A stretch of DNA of 64,000 nucleotides, from assembly GCA_026826555.1 (NCBI GenBank), contig JAKSZT010020895.1, positions 2,838,766 through 2,902,765 of the forward strand, written 5' to 3'. Shown one piece after another: positions 47,001-58,240 of the stretch. Below the pieces are notes generated by a model. That model made no database searches, was not told the origin of the DNA, and worked only from the letters and a program-made list of their open reading frames with translations. The position numbers were made by a program, and so were the translations under genes. Origin of the DNA: Tolypeutes matacus (Eukaryota; Chordata; Mammalia; Cingulata; Chlamyphoridae). The number at the start of each line of letters is the position of its first letter. The first letter of the stretch is position 1.

Positions 47001-47082
47001 ATGCGCCATTTGCCAGATTTCTTTCTTTTTTTTTTTTTTTTAAGATTTCTTTTTAATTACAAAAACTGGAGAATTCCACGGA
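47001..47082 (-). repeat. Inverted duplication, inserted arm
   Basis: Reads ATGCGCCATTTGCCAG...GAATTCCACGGA, the reverse complement of 46660-46735. The spacer between arms is 265 bases (46736-47000). Confidence 0.9.
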
Positions 47083-47276
47083 TTCCATTACAAATTTTAC
47101 AAAAACAATTTCCTAAGGTTATAATTATTCATTATATGGATGATATTCTTTTGCCACCAAGCAATCTTCTGAGCTGAAACAACTATTTCAGCTGGCTAAA
47201 GAAATTCTTCCTCAATATGGATTGCAAATAGCAGAAGAAAAAATTCAAAAACAGGTTCCTTTTCAGTATTCAATTG

Positions 47277-48360
47277 CTAGCTGATGTTTCTGAGCCTTTA
47301 AATATTGTGTCTGATTCTGTTTATGTTTGTCACATTGTTTGTCATATAGAAATAGCTCAAATAACTCCAGCTTCTGAATTAGAAGTTCTTTTCCTACAAT
47401 TACAAAAAACTGTTCGTGAATGATCTAATCCAGTCTACATTACTCCTATTCGTTCCCATTCTCAACTTCTTGGCCCTATGGCTTCACAGAATGATTTAGT
47501 AGATAAACTTATTGCTCATATAGAATGTCCTGCTGATTATCATAAACTTACACATACTAATGTTTCTGGCTTACGTCATAAATATCCCCACTTAACAGTA
47601 AAAGAAAGTAAGAGGATTGTTAGACAATGTCCTACTTGTGGGCCCATAAATGCCCCCACTTTCTCTGCAGGAACTAATCCCCATGGAGAACATCCTAATA
47701 AAATTTGGCAAATGGATGTTACACATGTGCCTTCTTTTGGCCGCCTTCAGTATGTGCATGTGACAGTGGACACATATTCTAATTTTATTTGGGCAACTGC
47801 TCAAGCTGGTGAAGAGGGATCACATGTACGTTCTCATTTATTACATTGTTTTGCTGTAATGGGCCTGCCAGCACAGCTAAAAACTGATAATGGGACTGCC
47901 TATCTTAGTCAATCTTTCAAAAAAAATTTTGCAGTGACTGAAATATTAAATATGTTACAGGAATTCCATATAACCCCCAAGGACAAACGATAGTAGAAAA
48001 AAGCAATCACTTATTAAAATTAATGCTGCAAAAACAAAGAGGGGGAGATGGAGGAGAATCTGCTAAAGACAAATTATCTAAAGCATTGCTTATCTTAAAT
48101 TTTCTTAATAGACAACAAATTTCTAATACCACAGCAGCAGAAAGACATTGGGAGGTTAAAAAAAGGAATGAAAATGAAAAATGTGGACAACCAATATATT
48201 GGAAAAATGAAACAACTAATAAATGCGAAAAAGGAAAGGTAAAATTTGGGAGCTGAGGGTTTGCTCTTATCATTACAGAAACAGGAGAAGAGCAGTGGAT
48301 CCCCTCCAGAAGAATCAAGCCTAGAGATGAAGATGCTGCCAAGACTTAAACTATGGACAT
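47277..48360 (+). pseudogene. RNase H end and integrase remnant
   Basis: Starts at the RNase H C-terminus (LNIVSDSVYVCHIVCHIEI, ending near a stop at ~47421), then integrase. The zinc-binding part is at 47510-47640 (HTNVSGLRHKYPHL ... RQCPTCG). The catalytic core has WQMDVTHVP (first Asp), HVTVDTYSNFIWATA and LKTDNGTAYLSQ (second Asp). A frameshift near 47960 moves the rest to another frame, where QTIVEKSNHLLK supplies the third acidic residue and AERHWEVKK...KVKFGS follows to ~48256. The C-terminal end reaches EEQWIPSRRIKPRDED at ~48340. A Lys-rich A-tract and a stop at 48254 are further lesions. Confidence 0.8.
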
Positions 48361-49012
48361 GGTGGTTTCACATTTGATTAATTATAGGTAAAATATTAGG
48401 TCAAGGTAAAATACCACATCATAATTACACTTATTGGGCATACATAACCAACCCACCTCTTCTAGAGCTGTTAACATGGAACGATGAGTCTTACCCAATT
48501 GATCTTAATCAATTTCACAAACAGACTACTTAATGACAAATGGCATATTTGTCATGGGCTTACAGAGGTTGTGTTTTTTAATGATTCCTATGGAATTGTA
48601 AAGGATCGGGCCCTTAAAGGGATACCAAAACCTATTAAAAACACAACCATATTTTAGTTCATTAATAATTCAACCATAGTTACTAATAACAGTAATCCTT
48701 ATTTCTGGAATTTTGGTAATACAGCATTTATTAACAGCTCAATAATTTGGAAAAATCAAGGAAGATATCTCCCATAACCATGGGACAATAAACTTAACAA
48801 AACTCAAAGTTATTTGTGGAAATTATTTTTGGGAACTAGTCCAATTTTTGAAAGGCAAGGCAGCAAAATTGATATTACTATTTTAAAAAGAAAACTCAAT
48901 ATTTTACAGTATGTGTATGAGATCCTATAGTTATATCATTGGAACAGTAACTTTTGTTGAAAGGAACAGTAGTTGCTTCAATTTCTCCTTATTTACATGT
49001 TTTAAGAATTCA
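48340..49012 (+). pseudogene. env surface-subunit remnant
   Basis: Overlaps the integrase end as is usual in betaretroviruses. Readable pieces include WWFHI, HNYTYWAYITNPPLLELLTWNDESYPIDL, SWAYRGCVFFNDSYGI and many N-x-S/T sites (NNSTIVTNNS, FINSSI). A run of at least six stops breaks it, and it is markedly shorter than a full surface subunit. It ends at 49012 at the L1 insertion, and the frame continues in register at 51884. Confidence 0.65.
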
Positions 49013-49632
49013 GCGACAGGGGCCAAGATGGCATTAGTGTAGGAGGGCACACACTGCAAGCTCCCAGAGCAAGGCAGATTGTGGACGGGGTCCTTCCTGG
49101 GGGTCTGTGCTGTGCACGTGTGGAGTGAGAAGCTTGGGACATCTGTGTGGATCAATGGCATGGACGGAACGGTAGAGATTGGTGAGTTTTAAGGCTGCCG
49201 GTGGTGGTTGGCACAGACGGCTGAACCCCGCGGTTAGAGAGAAAAAAATTAAAAAATAAAAATAAACAAAATGGCCACTTGGAGCCGCAAGCAGGGCGAG
49301 AAAGTTTTATTTTCTGGGGATCTGGCTGCCTGGCGCCCCTTGGACCTTGTGTGAACAGAACAGCCGAACTAATCGGCACCTGGTGAACTGGAGGGGGGAT
49401 TCTGGTCAGGGGATGGAGCTGATTTCCCTGGCGGCCCAAGAATAAGAACCGGGCCGCTGCAGAGCCAGGAAGAAGTGACACTCCCTAAAAGAGGGAGGGT
49501 TCTGTTGGAGGACAGGGAAGGGTATTATTTATTTTTATTTTTCAAAATCGATCTGGCTGCCTGCACCACCCAATAGCTTTGGGGAGCAGATAAGCCAACC
49601 TGAAGCAGCATCAGGCTGAGAGCAAAGGATGT

Positions 49633-49966
49633 TATTAAGAAAATAAAAAAGCAGCCTACACAATGGGAGAAAATATTTGGCAACCATATATCTGATAGGA
49701 GCCTAATATCCTGCATATATAAAGAAATCCTCCACCTTGAAAATAAAAGGACAAACAACCCATTTAAAAATTGGGCAAGTGACCTGAAAAGACACTTCTC
49801 CAAGGAAGAAATACAAATGCCTAAAAAGCACATGAAAAAATGCTCAACATCGCTTGCTATCAGGGAAATGCAAATCAAAACTACAATGAGATACCATCTT
49901 ACACCCATCAGATTGGCAGCTATTAATAAAACAGGAGACACTAAATGTTGGAGAGGATGTGGAGGA
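49633..49966 (+). pseudogene. L1 ORF2 C-terminal fragment
   Basis: Encodes the C-terminal part of ORF2: [26 protein letters not shown] text, then [32 protein letters not shown] near 49820-49925. It stops at GCGGIG before the usual final ~120 residues. It is bounded on the left by 5' UTR and on the right by 3' UTR, so it was never a usable ORF in this copy. The left junction shows GAGAGCA/AAGGATG with only a 2-base overlap possible, without GT-AG dinucleotides. Confidence 0.75.
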
Positions 49967-51809
49967 ATAGGAGTATTTGTTTTGTTTTTTTTTGCTTGTT
50001 TTTTTTTTTCCCCTGAGTTTCCTTATGTTTGTCTCTTGCATGTAAGCTTATCATATTTGTTTCTTTTTCCTAGTAAGTGTATTTAATTATTTTATTGACT
50101 ACATGTTCATGGAGGATTTGGATCACAGAAGGGTTACAATAGGTACTGCAGGGTATTATTGGTGGGGGATGTCTGGGAGGGGGGTTTCATGGGAATTAGT
50201 TCATCTGAATATGCATGAAAGATATACAAAATCGTTCAAAAGATCAAAAGATGGGGCATGGTCACGATGGGTGGATAATCACACAATAATTGAGGGAATC
50301 TGAATTCCTATCCTGGAGAGCTCTGCCACAGTATCCAAGGGAGCAGCAATAGTCCTCTGAGTGCAGGGACAGTGTCTGTCAAAAGAGGATGACCCACTGA
50401 TGTGTTCTTTTTATTGATGACTACCCTTGTGAGTCTTGGCTCTTGTAACTGAGACTTAGCCTGCAGTTGTGGGGCGCCTAAGGTTTGCCACCTGAGAGCC
50501 TCCTTGTTGCTCAAATGTGGCCTCTCTCCAAGCCAAACTCAGCATATGATTGCATTATCTTCCTCCCAGTGTGGGACATGACTCCCAGGGATGAGCCTTC
50601 CTGGCAAAGAGGGATTAACACCAAATGCCAACTGGCAACACAACTGGAAAAACACTTTGAATAAAAGGGGGAAAAGGTAAAGACAAATGAGTTCAAGTGG
50701 CTAAGAGACTTCAAAGAGAGTCAGGAGGTCATCCCAGAGGTAACTCTTACACACACCTCAGTAGGAGTTCATAGAACATCTAAGTGCCTATCACCCCACA
50801 TAGTGGGGCTCCTGAGAGCTCTGGAGACACCAGGTCCTATATAAGGGGGGATAGCCCAGAGACTGACGCCTTATCAGTGGGCTCTATTTTGGAATCTGTG
50901 CTTTGGGAGTGACAGAATTGGACTCAAATAAGTCCTCCCTGCACATGGTTCATCAGTCCCTCCTATTCAAACCTATATGTGATGCTGGAGTTTTTAGGTA
51001 TACTTCCAGAGCCTGGAGCCTCTGGCCTACCTATGTGCCTGGTGTGCGTGGAATCTTGGTGGAGCCACAACTCCTACCCTACAGCTCAATGGACTCATCC
51101 AAGTCACCTGGCGAGGAGACAATGATGGGCAACGGCCATCCCAGGGAATGGAGAAGGCCTGCATCTGCAGGCAGGATCATCCCACCCACCATATCCATGG
51201 GATATAAGCCCTCTCTCACTTGGAGGTGGAGTGGACATCACCATCCCAGTCCCCTCAGGACTGGTAGAAGAACTATGGACTAGAGTGGACTTGATGGTAT
51301 TCTTTTGTACACATATGGTGATTCTAGCAATGGAAGAAATTATAACAATGAGGTGGAGCCAGTGGCCACTTGACACTTTTGGGGCAGGGAGGGGACAAGC
51401 AGTTGAAATACAGGGGCTTCTTTGGGATTTGGAGGTTGTCCTGAGTACCGTTGTGGCAATGGATGTAGGCCATTTTAAATCAGCAAACACCACTCAGAAC
51501 TGTGTGGGAGAGAGTGTGGACTATGTTGTTAACTGTGGTCTATGGTTGGTGGCAAGGCCCCAGGATGTTTAAGTCCATTGAGGGTGGTGGGCCACACTTG
51601 TGGGAGATATTTGTGTGAGATGTGTTGGGAGGAGTGGGAGGTGGGCAACATGGGAATCCCAGTGGGTTCCATGTATTATTTTAGGTTATCTAAGGACCTC
51701 TTCAAATATATATATATAAATAACATTTTTGTAAGCAAATGCACATATATGCATATATATTTATATATCATTTTACAAATATTGGTATGGTGAAAATTTT
51801 GATTTTTAC

Positions 51810-51822
51810 CCACAATAAAAAA

Positions 51823-51862
<40 letters not shown>

Positions 51863-51874
51863 AAATAAATAAAT
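51810..51874. repeat. (AAAT)n tail microsatellite
   Basis: About 15 AAAT/TAAA units form the 3' tail of the nested L1. Confidence 0.9.
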
Positions 51875-52597
51875 AAAAATTCATACTTGCAGGAAAACCA
51901 AACTCTTTTTATAGCAAGAAGAAGAAAAGGACTACGGTTACCAGTTCAGATGACCAGACGTTGGCAGCAGTCTCCAGAATCCCAGTTTCTATGGAATTTC
52001 CTCAACCATTATTTAAAAAGACCTAAAAGACTGATTGGACTTTTAATAGCAGGAATTTTGGGACTGATTGGCATCATAACCACTGCAGTTATCACTGGCA
52101 CAGCCCTGCATCAAGGAGTCCAGAATTAACAATATGTTAAGGACTGGCATAAAAATGCAAGTGAGATGTGGCATAGCCAGTCTCACATTGATATGGACCT
52201 GAATAATCATGTGAATGATCTTGAAACAACTATTATACATTTGGGTAATCAAATTTATAATTTAAACTTGTTAAGAGCTCTTAAATGTGATTGGTATGAA
52301 AGTTCTTTTTGTATTACTCCTTTGGCTTATAATAATGGTGAACATGATTGGGAGGAAGTGAAAAATCATTTGATTGGATATAAGCATAATGTTTCTATAG
52401 ATCTTTTAGAATTTCAAAAGAAGGCATTGAGCATGTATCAAAATGAATTGAAAGAAACCACTGGGGCAGCTGTTTCACTGGTGGAAACAAAAAACAGTTC
52501 AAATATCATTTTGGATTGGATTAGGAATTATTGTTATATGTATTTTGTTTGTATTGTCCAGGCTAAAGTAATAACATATATTCATAGAAAAAAATGA
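51875..52597 (+). pseudogene. env transmembrane-subunit remnant, betaretrovirus-like
   Basis: Mediates membrane fusion in an active virus; here broken. In order: the surface-subunit end with a basic LKRPKR segment (52016-52030), then a hydrophobic fusion-peptide-like LIGLLIAGILGLIGIITTAV. A stop follows at 52127-52129 (after ALHQGVQN). Next come YVKDWHKNASEMWHSQSHID and a leucine-spaced helix (LNNHVNDLETTIIHLGNQIY), then the C-x6-C loop CDWYESSFC and DWEEVKNHLIGY. A weak anchor-like NIILDWIRNYCYMYFVCIV sits near the end, terminating at 52597. The upstream open frame (51887-52129) and the downstream one (52166-52597) are separated by that stop only. Confidence 0.75.
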
Positions 52598-52859
52598 AAA
52601 ATTAGACAAAAGCATTTCTGTTGAGAAGCTTGGCCAAGAAAAACTAAATTTGGCATTATTTAGTAGAAATATTCTACTAATAACCCCTTAATACTAATTA
52701 TCTGCACAAACATATTCATTTAAGGAACCTGAAGAAGCATAAATATTAATGAAATTGCCTTCCATGTAAGAGCTCAAAATTTTGGCTGGTTAGTCAATGA
52801 CAGGTAAGATCCTCAGAGGAGGACAACCTAAGACAGGCACAGTCACAAGAGCCTATGAA
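52598..52859. other. Unassigned downstream of env
   Basis: Expected place for a purine tract and 3' LTR, but neither is recognised. Confidence 0.35.
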
Positions 52860-53105
52860 AGAAGACAAGTGTGACAAGTGGTGAGGCCTATTGAGAATTT
52901 CCTGAATGGGATTCCCATTCCAATGAGATTCTCATTCCAGGGTCTCACAGGATCCCTCAGGAGGTTTCTGGGTGGGGTCTCATGGCCATGTGGCCTGCCA
53001 GCCATGTTGTCTGCAGGCCATGTTTTCTTTGAGCCATGTTGTGTGTCAGTCATGTCATCTGTGAGGTCTTCAGATGTGGCCCAAGTCTTCCCTTTCCCTA
53101 TAATA
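52860..53105 (-). mobile_element. ERV LTR fragment (minus), same family as 29109-29577
   Basis: Shares GGTGAGGCCTATTGAG, GGGTCTCATGGCCATGTG, AGCCATGTTGTCTG and GTCTTCAG...CAAGTCTT.CCCTTTCCCTAT with 29365-29600 in the same orientation. Only U3 and part of the purine tract are present. Confidence 0.75.
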
Positions 53106-53449
53106 ATTTATCAAGATTTCTGTGAAACTGGATCCAAAGATCTAAGTTTATAAAGGAGTTATTTAATAAAAGTGATCTGTTCATTTTCTTAAAATAATCC
53201 ATTCCTTTCTCCACACTTCCATAATAATTTTTTTCCTAGCTTAAAAAAAATACTTAGTAAATCTTTACTCTTTTTTTTCCCCACCATCTATCACCCCAAA
53301 ATAACACTGTAAAAGAACACAATAAAAATCTTATAATGATATAATTAGAACAAAAGTAATAGATGAAATTATAATTCATTTTGCTTGATATTCTTAACAT
53401 TAGATAAGCAGAAACAATTAAAAGACTTTTCCTTTATAAATCATTATGG
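53106..53449. other. Intergenic, nothing recognised
   Basis: AT-rich spacer between two LTRs. Confidence 0.4.
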
Positions 53450-53898
53450 TGATGGTTAGGTAATGTGTCAATTGAGCCAGGTAATTGTGCCCAGTTGTTT
53501 GGTCCAGCAAACATTTGACTAATTGTAATACAAGGACATTTATGGACTTTAGTCTTCTGTGAATTCATTGAATAGATGTAATCAGCCATCTATTCAATGA
53601 ACATCTACACAATCAATCATTGAGATTGCCAGCAGCAATGAGTGACATTTTATCCAATCAGTTGAATGCCTTAAAATGTGATTTCAGGATTCAGAAAGAA
53701 TTTTCCAACACAACTTTGGACAGCCAATATCATCTGGAATTCATCAAGGACCTTCATTGGAGCCCCTGGTTTACTGCCTGCCTGTGAAATTTGGACTAGT
53801 CCATCCCTATGGTCATGGGAGAGAATTTTTGAAAATCTCATACTATTTATGGAATTCCCCAGTTTATTCTGTTTCTCTAGAGAACCCTGACTAATACA
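53450..53898 (+). mobile_element. ERVL 5' LTR
   Basis: Starts TGATGGTTAGGTAATGTGTC and ends CTGACTAATACA, immediately followed by a Leu-type primer binding site, so this is the 5' LTR of the element to its right. It contains a perfect internal dyad around TATTCAATGAA/TTCATTGAATA (53565-53605). The LTR-like repeats at 3756 and 27352 are related. Confidence 0.8.
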
Positions 53899-53901
53899 GC
53901 T

Positions 53902-53917
53902 TGGTACCAGGAATGGC
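53902..53917 (+). promoter_or_regulatory. Primer binding site, tRNA-Leu type
   Basis: TGGTACCAGGAATGGC three bases after the LTR end matches the leucine-type primer binding site of ERVL elements with one or two changes. Confidence 0.75.
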
Positions 53918-53959
53918 TCTTGAGAAAAAGAATCTTTAAACATGGGATTTCTGAATTGA

Positions 53960-55640
53960 TTATGGGAGTTTTGCAATTGGCTCTCAACTTCACTTGGACT
54001 CAAGGGTACTAATGACTTCATTTCCAATAATCAAGAGGCTGCTAACAGTCCATGGAATGGGTTGGAAGTGGAGATACATGAAATAACACCACTGGATTCC
54101 CCTACTCCCATGCTTATATGAAGCAAGAATCTAAATGAGTGTTTTCAACACCTTAACAGAGTTTTATTGGAATAAAAGGTACAGTGATGTTGGCTGGCTC
54201 CTCCTAGATACTCTGGATGCAGTTACCAAAGAAAGGGATGAGCTAAAGTCTTCAAATTTGCAACTTAAACCCACATGAATGATGTGAACATTTCTCTGTG
54301 TGCTCTGAAAGAAAATCTTGTTTCATGCAGACACAGACTTGAGATCTCTGGAAACCACTTATGTCACATTGTACAAGTAGCAGAGTTACAAAGGAAACTC
54401 AAGTCTCAATCATGCAGGGTGTGTCTGCTGTAAAAGTGAAGACATTGATTGGAAAGGAGTAGAACCCTGAGTATTGGGATGGAGATATATGGGTTGATGA
54501 TGATATCCATGGGGGCATTGGAACCTTAAGTTCTGCTGAGACTTTGCCAGATAAATCTGTGATGGCCTGACCTGTGGAGACCACACAATGTCAACCTTGT
54601 ATCACCCAGCCTCCAGTCTGCCCCAGGGAGTCTGGAACTCCTTACAACCTTGAGGTGGGTATCAGCCAAATTAAAGCTTGCACTGACCAGGCGCCAGCCT
54701 ACCCCAGGGAGTCTGGACCTCTTCCAGGCCCTTAGGCAGGTCCCAGCCAAACTCCAGCAGGTATTGCATAACTTCCACCCTGCACTGAGGAATCTGCCTT
54801 CTGAACCCTGCCTGAAGAGATTAATCCTGTCTCACTATATGAAAATGCAAAGGAATGCCCTGAGGTCAGTAGCTTGCCAGGCATTTCTAATCCTTCTCCT
54901 TACCCACCCCAAAACACCTCTTCTCTTCAAGATCTATTACTAGACTAAAATCACAACAAACCCCCAAAGGCAAAGTACAAATTGTGACTCATGAGGAGGT
55001 ATATTATAGTAAAAATAGCTGCATGTTTTCTAACTTATATAGACAGAAATCAGGGGAATATGTGTGGGAATGGATACTAAGAGTATGGGATAATGGTGGA
55101 AGGAATATAAAGTTGGATCAGGCTTGATTTTTGATATTGGCCCACTAAGCAGAAATTCTGGATTATATGTGGTAGCTCAAGCTGGTGAGAAAGTTTGGGT
55201 GTCTGACTGAAACATGGAACTATAATGTCTGAGGTTAAGATGCCCAATTTATCTTGGTATACAATAGAAGAGGGAAATTGAAGGCTTAGAGGGGTTGTAA
55301 TGATAGAATGGATGTACCATTTAAGACCTGCCCACCTACCCCAGGAGTGTCTAGAAGAGACACCTTTAACCAGGACTGTGAGGAATAAATTTGCAGGACT
55401 AATTCTATTTTCCCTGAAGTGATCTGTGGTTGCTTTTCTCTGTAATCCAGATATTACTGTAGTAACTGCTGTAATGGAACCAGGATCATTAAACATTATG
55501 GCAATGATTAGATCTTGGGCTGGTAAATGTCAAGTGTCAGCAGTTAATTACCAAAGTCAAGGTGGGCATGGGTACCACAATGAAAGGAAGGCTCAAAGCT
55601 GCAATCAAAAGAGTCTGTGATGCATAGAGCTATGCTGTTG
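53960..55640 (+). pseudogene. ERVL gag pseudogene
   Basis: Between the primer binding site and protease, only short frames survive. 54650-54943 reads RQPTPGSLDLFQALRQVPAKLQQVL and LSHYMKMQRNALRSVACQAFL. 55426-55620 follows near the expected gag-pro boundary. No zinc knuckle was found. An ~81-bp imperfect tandem duplication sits at 54607-54770. The gag call is by position between primer binding site and protease; sequence support is weak and the region carries many stops. Confidence 0.5.
54607..54770 (+). repeat. ~81-bp imperfect tandem duplication in gag
   Basis: CCCCAGGGAGTCTGGA at 54621 recurs at 54702, with matching downstream text (CAGCCAAATTAAAGCTTG versus CAGCCAAACTCCAGCAG). Confidence 0.7.
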
Positions 55641-55984
55641 GCTAAAAGATCATGGGGATACCTAGAAGTGAAATATTTGGGCAGTCTACTAAATTCCTTC
55701 TTGATCTGTGTAAGCAGAAGAGTTCTAGGTTGAGTGAATGAAACCCTAACTTGAATTACAGACACAGAGATTCATAGACTCTTAATCATTTCCCAGACTT
55801 GAGACAGTTTACAGACCCAGAGCCCCTTGAATGAGGAGAAAGTCAGTTCCTCTTGGGGAAGGATCCTATCACACTATAAAAACTTTATACTGTGACTCTT
55901 TCTCCCAACTTTACCTAAGGAGATCTATGGTCTTTTACCAGAGTAAGTGTGCATTAGGGAAAAGAAAAAGATCAGACATTTTGG

Positions 55985-58240
55985 GGATTATTAGACACTG
56001 GCTCAGGAGTAACATTAATTCCAGGAGACCCAAAATGTCACTGTGGTAAACCAGTCAGAGTAGGGGCTTATGGAGGTCAGGCGATTGATGCAGATTTAGC
56101 TCAGGTCCATCTCACAGTGGGTACCATGTGTCCCTGAAACCATTCTGTGGTTTTTCCCTAGTTCCAGAATGCAAAATTGGAATAGACATACTTAGTAATT
56201 GGCAGAATATCCATATTGGAACCTTGATTTGTGGACTGAGGGATATTGTGGTAGGAAAAGCCAAGTAGATGCCACTAGAACTACCCCTAACCAGCAAAAT
56301 AGTAAATCAAAAGCAATACTGGATTCCTGGAGGGATTGCAAAGATCAGTGCCACCATCAAGGATTTGAAGGGTGCACTGAGGTTGATTCCCACCATATCC
56401 CCATTCAACCTTTGCATTTGGCCTGTGCTGAAAACAGAAAGGTCTTGGAGGATGACAGTAGATTATCATAAATTTAACCAAGTGATAACTCCAATCATAG
56501 CTGCTGTACCAGATGTGATATCAGTTTGCTTTCAGCTGGCAAGTCCAGCAGTATACCTTCATGGCCTTGCCTCAGGGGTATATCAAGTCTCCAGCCCTAT
56601 GTCATAATATTGTCTGCAGGGTACTGGATCATCTCTCCCTCCCACAAGACATCACATTGATCCATTATATTGTTGATATCATGTTGATAGGACCTAGTGA
56701 GCAAAAAGAAGCAAAGACTCTAGACTCATTGGTAAGGCATTTGTGTGAGAGAGGATGGGAGATAAATCCAACAAAAATACATGGGACTTCCACCTCAGTG
56801 AAATTTCTAGGTGTCTAGTGGTGTGGTACATGTAGAGATATCCCTTTTAGATAAAGGATAAGCTTGTTTCATTTTGTTTCATTTTGCCCCCTTACGACCA
56901 AAAAAGAGGTACAACACTTGTTGGTCTCTTCAGATTTTGGAGACAACACATTCCTCATTTGGATGTGCTACTCCAGCCCATTTACCAATGACCAGAAAAG
57001 ATGCTAGTTTTGATTGGGGACTGGAACAAGGATAGGTTCTGTGACAGATCCAGGTTGCTGCGTAAGCTGTATTACCAATTGGGCCATATGATCCAGCAGA
57101 TCCAATGGTGCTGGAAGTGTCAGTGGCAAATAGAGAGGCCGTCTAGAGCCTTTGCGAGGCTCCTATAGGAGAATCACAGCACAGGCCCCTAGGATTTTGG
57201 AGCAAAGCCCTGCCATACTTTGCAGATAACTACTCTCCTTCTGAGAAAAAGCTTTTGGCCTGTTACTGGGCCTTAGTAGAGAATGCATGCTTAACCATGG
57301 GCTTCCATGAGACCTCAGTTGCATATCATGAGCTGGGTATTGTCTGACCCAACAAACCATAAAGTTGGGTTTGCACAGCAGCACTCTATGATAAAGTGTA
57401 AGTGGAATATGCGAGACAGGGCTTGAGCAGATTTTGAAAGCACAAGAAATTTACACGAGGAAGTAACCTAAATGCCCATAGTCATCACTACTGAATTTAT
57501 CTTCTTCCCAACCCACAGCTTTTGTCAGCCCACAGCTTTGACCTCTTAGGCATTCCTTACAAGCAGTTGACTGAGGAAGAGAAAACCTGTGCTTGGTTTA
57601 CAAATGGTTCTGCACGATTTGCATGTACCACCCAAAAGTAGACAACTACAGCACTGTAGTCCCTTTTTGGGACATCTTTGAACAGTGGTGAAGGCAAATA
57701 TTCCCACTGGGCAGAACTTCGAGCAGTGCACCTAATTATTTATTTTGCTTGGAAGAAGAAATGGCTGCAGGTCCATTTGTAAACTAATGCATGGGATTTT
57801 GCCAATGGTTTGGCTGGATGATCAGGGACTTGAAAGGACCATGTTTAGAAAATTGGTGACAAAGAGGTCTGGGTAAGAGGTATGTGGATAGATTCTTCTG
57901 AGTGGGCAAAGAACATGAAAATATTTGTGTTCCACATGAATGCTCACCACAGGGTGACTTCAGCAGAAGAAGATTTTAATAATCAATTGAATAATATGAC
58001 TCGTTCTGTGGCTAACACTCAGCCTCTTTCCCCAGCCACTCCTGTCATTGCCCAAAGGGCTCCTAAACAAAGTTGTCATGGAGGTTAGGGATGAAAGTTA
58101 TGAATGGGCTCAGCAACATGGACTTCCCCTCACCAAGGCTGACTTTGCTACCACCACTGCTGAGTACCCAATCTGTATAGATTGCCATAATATTTGTTTC
58201 CCTAATACAAAGCCAGGTTTTGAAGTTCCAGGTACATAGA
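55985..58240 (+). pseudogene. ERVL pol pseudogene (protease, RT, RNase H, partial integrase)
   Basis: Protease: LLDTGSGVTLIPGD at 55988-56030 keeps D-T-G. RT: WIPGGIAKISATIKDL, then WRMTVDYHKFNQVITPI (56447-56500) and, in another frame, [15 protein letters not shown] (56564-56610). The catalytic box Y-x-D-D appears as Y-I-V-D in [10 protein letters not shown] (56665-56695), losing one Asp. GWEINPTKI and VKFLGV follow. RNase H: WSKALPYFADNYSPSEKKLLACYWAL around 57200-57275. Integrase starts with RAPKQ...DESYEWAQQHGLPLTKADF (58060-58150) and stops at ~58235 before the catalytic core. Numerous stops and frameshifts. Motif wording is typical of ERVL pol. Confidence 0.8.

Larger units (their letters stand above)
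46503..47276 (+). pseudogene. Reverse transcriptase remnant with inserted inverted duplication
   Basis: Begins with [22 protein letters not shown] and [20 protein letters not shown] (fingers), then an A-run that shifts the frame. It continues [30 protein letters not shown] (the palm Asp), [13 protein letters not shown] and, after an interruption, [12 protein letters not shown] (catalytic Y-M-D-D intact). Between MMNSPT and the YMDD part lies 47001-47082, an inverted copy of 46660-46735. It encodes a meaningless F-rich stretch in this frame. The thumb ends abruptly at ~47276 where the sequence jumps to the RNase H end. Confidence 0.8.
49013..51874 (+). mobile_element. Internally deleted LINE-1 inserted in env
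   Basis: Three L1 pieces in correct order and orientation: 5' UTR start (49018-~49632, matching 2736-2140 antisense), ORF2 C-terminal segment (~49633-49966, matching 37925-38262) and 3' UTR (~49976-51800, matching 39790-41475), ending in an (AAAT)n tail. ORF1, most of ORF2 and the first module of the 3' UTR are missing. The flanks carry AAGAATTCA (49004-49012) and AAAAATTCA (51875-51883) as a short duplication with one mismatch. Confidence 0.85.
44870..52610 (+). mobile_element. Class II (betaretrovirus-like) endogenous provirus, no LTRs recognised, L1 nested in env
   Basis: Gene order gag - dUTPase/protease - RT - RNase H/integrase - env is preserved on the plus strand. Markers are a CCHC zinc knuckle, a dUTPase domain in the protease frame, L-V-D-T-G-A, Y-M-D-D, an integrase with D...D, and an env transmembrane subunit. 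All genes are broken. About 0.8 kb between RT and RNase H is deleted. RT carries an inverted duplication, and an L1 of ~2.9 kb interrupts env. LTRs were not identified on either side, so age from LTR divergence is unavailable. Confidence 0.85.
53899..58240 (+). mobile_element. ERVL (class III) internal region, 3'-truncated
   Basis: Continuous plus-strand remnants of gag (53960-55500), protease (55985-56100), RT (56270-56850), RNase H (57000-57850) and the start of integrase (57880-58235). No dUTPase, remaining integrase core or 3' LTR follows. No env is expected in this class. Confidence 0.8.

Noticed and set aside
44870..52610. Co-opted env (syncytin-like) gene
   Set aside because: Surface subunit has many stops, transmembrane subunit has a stop, and an L1 splits the gene.
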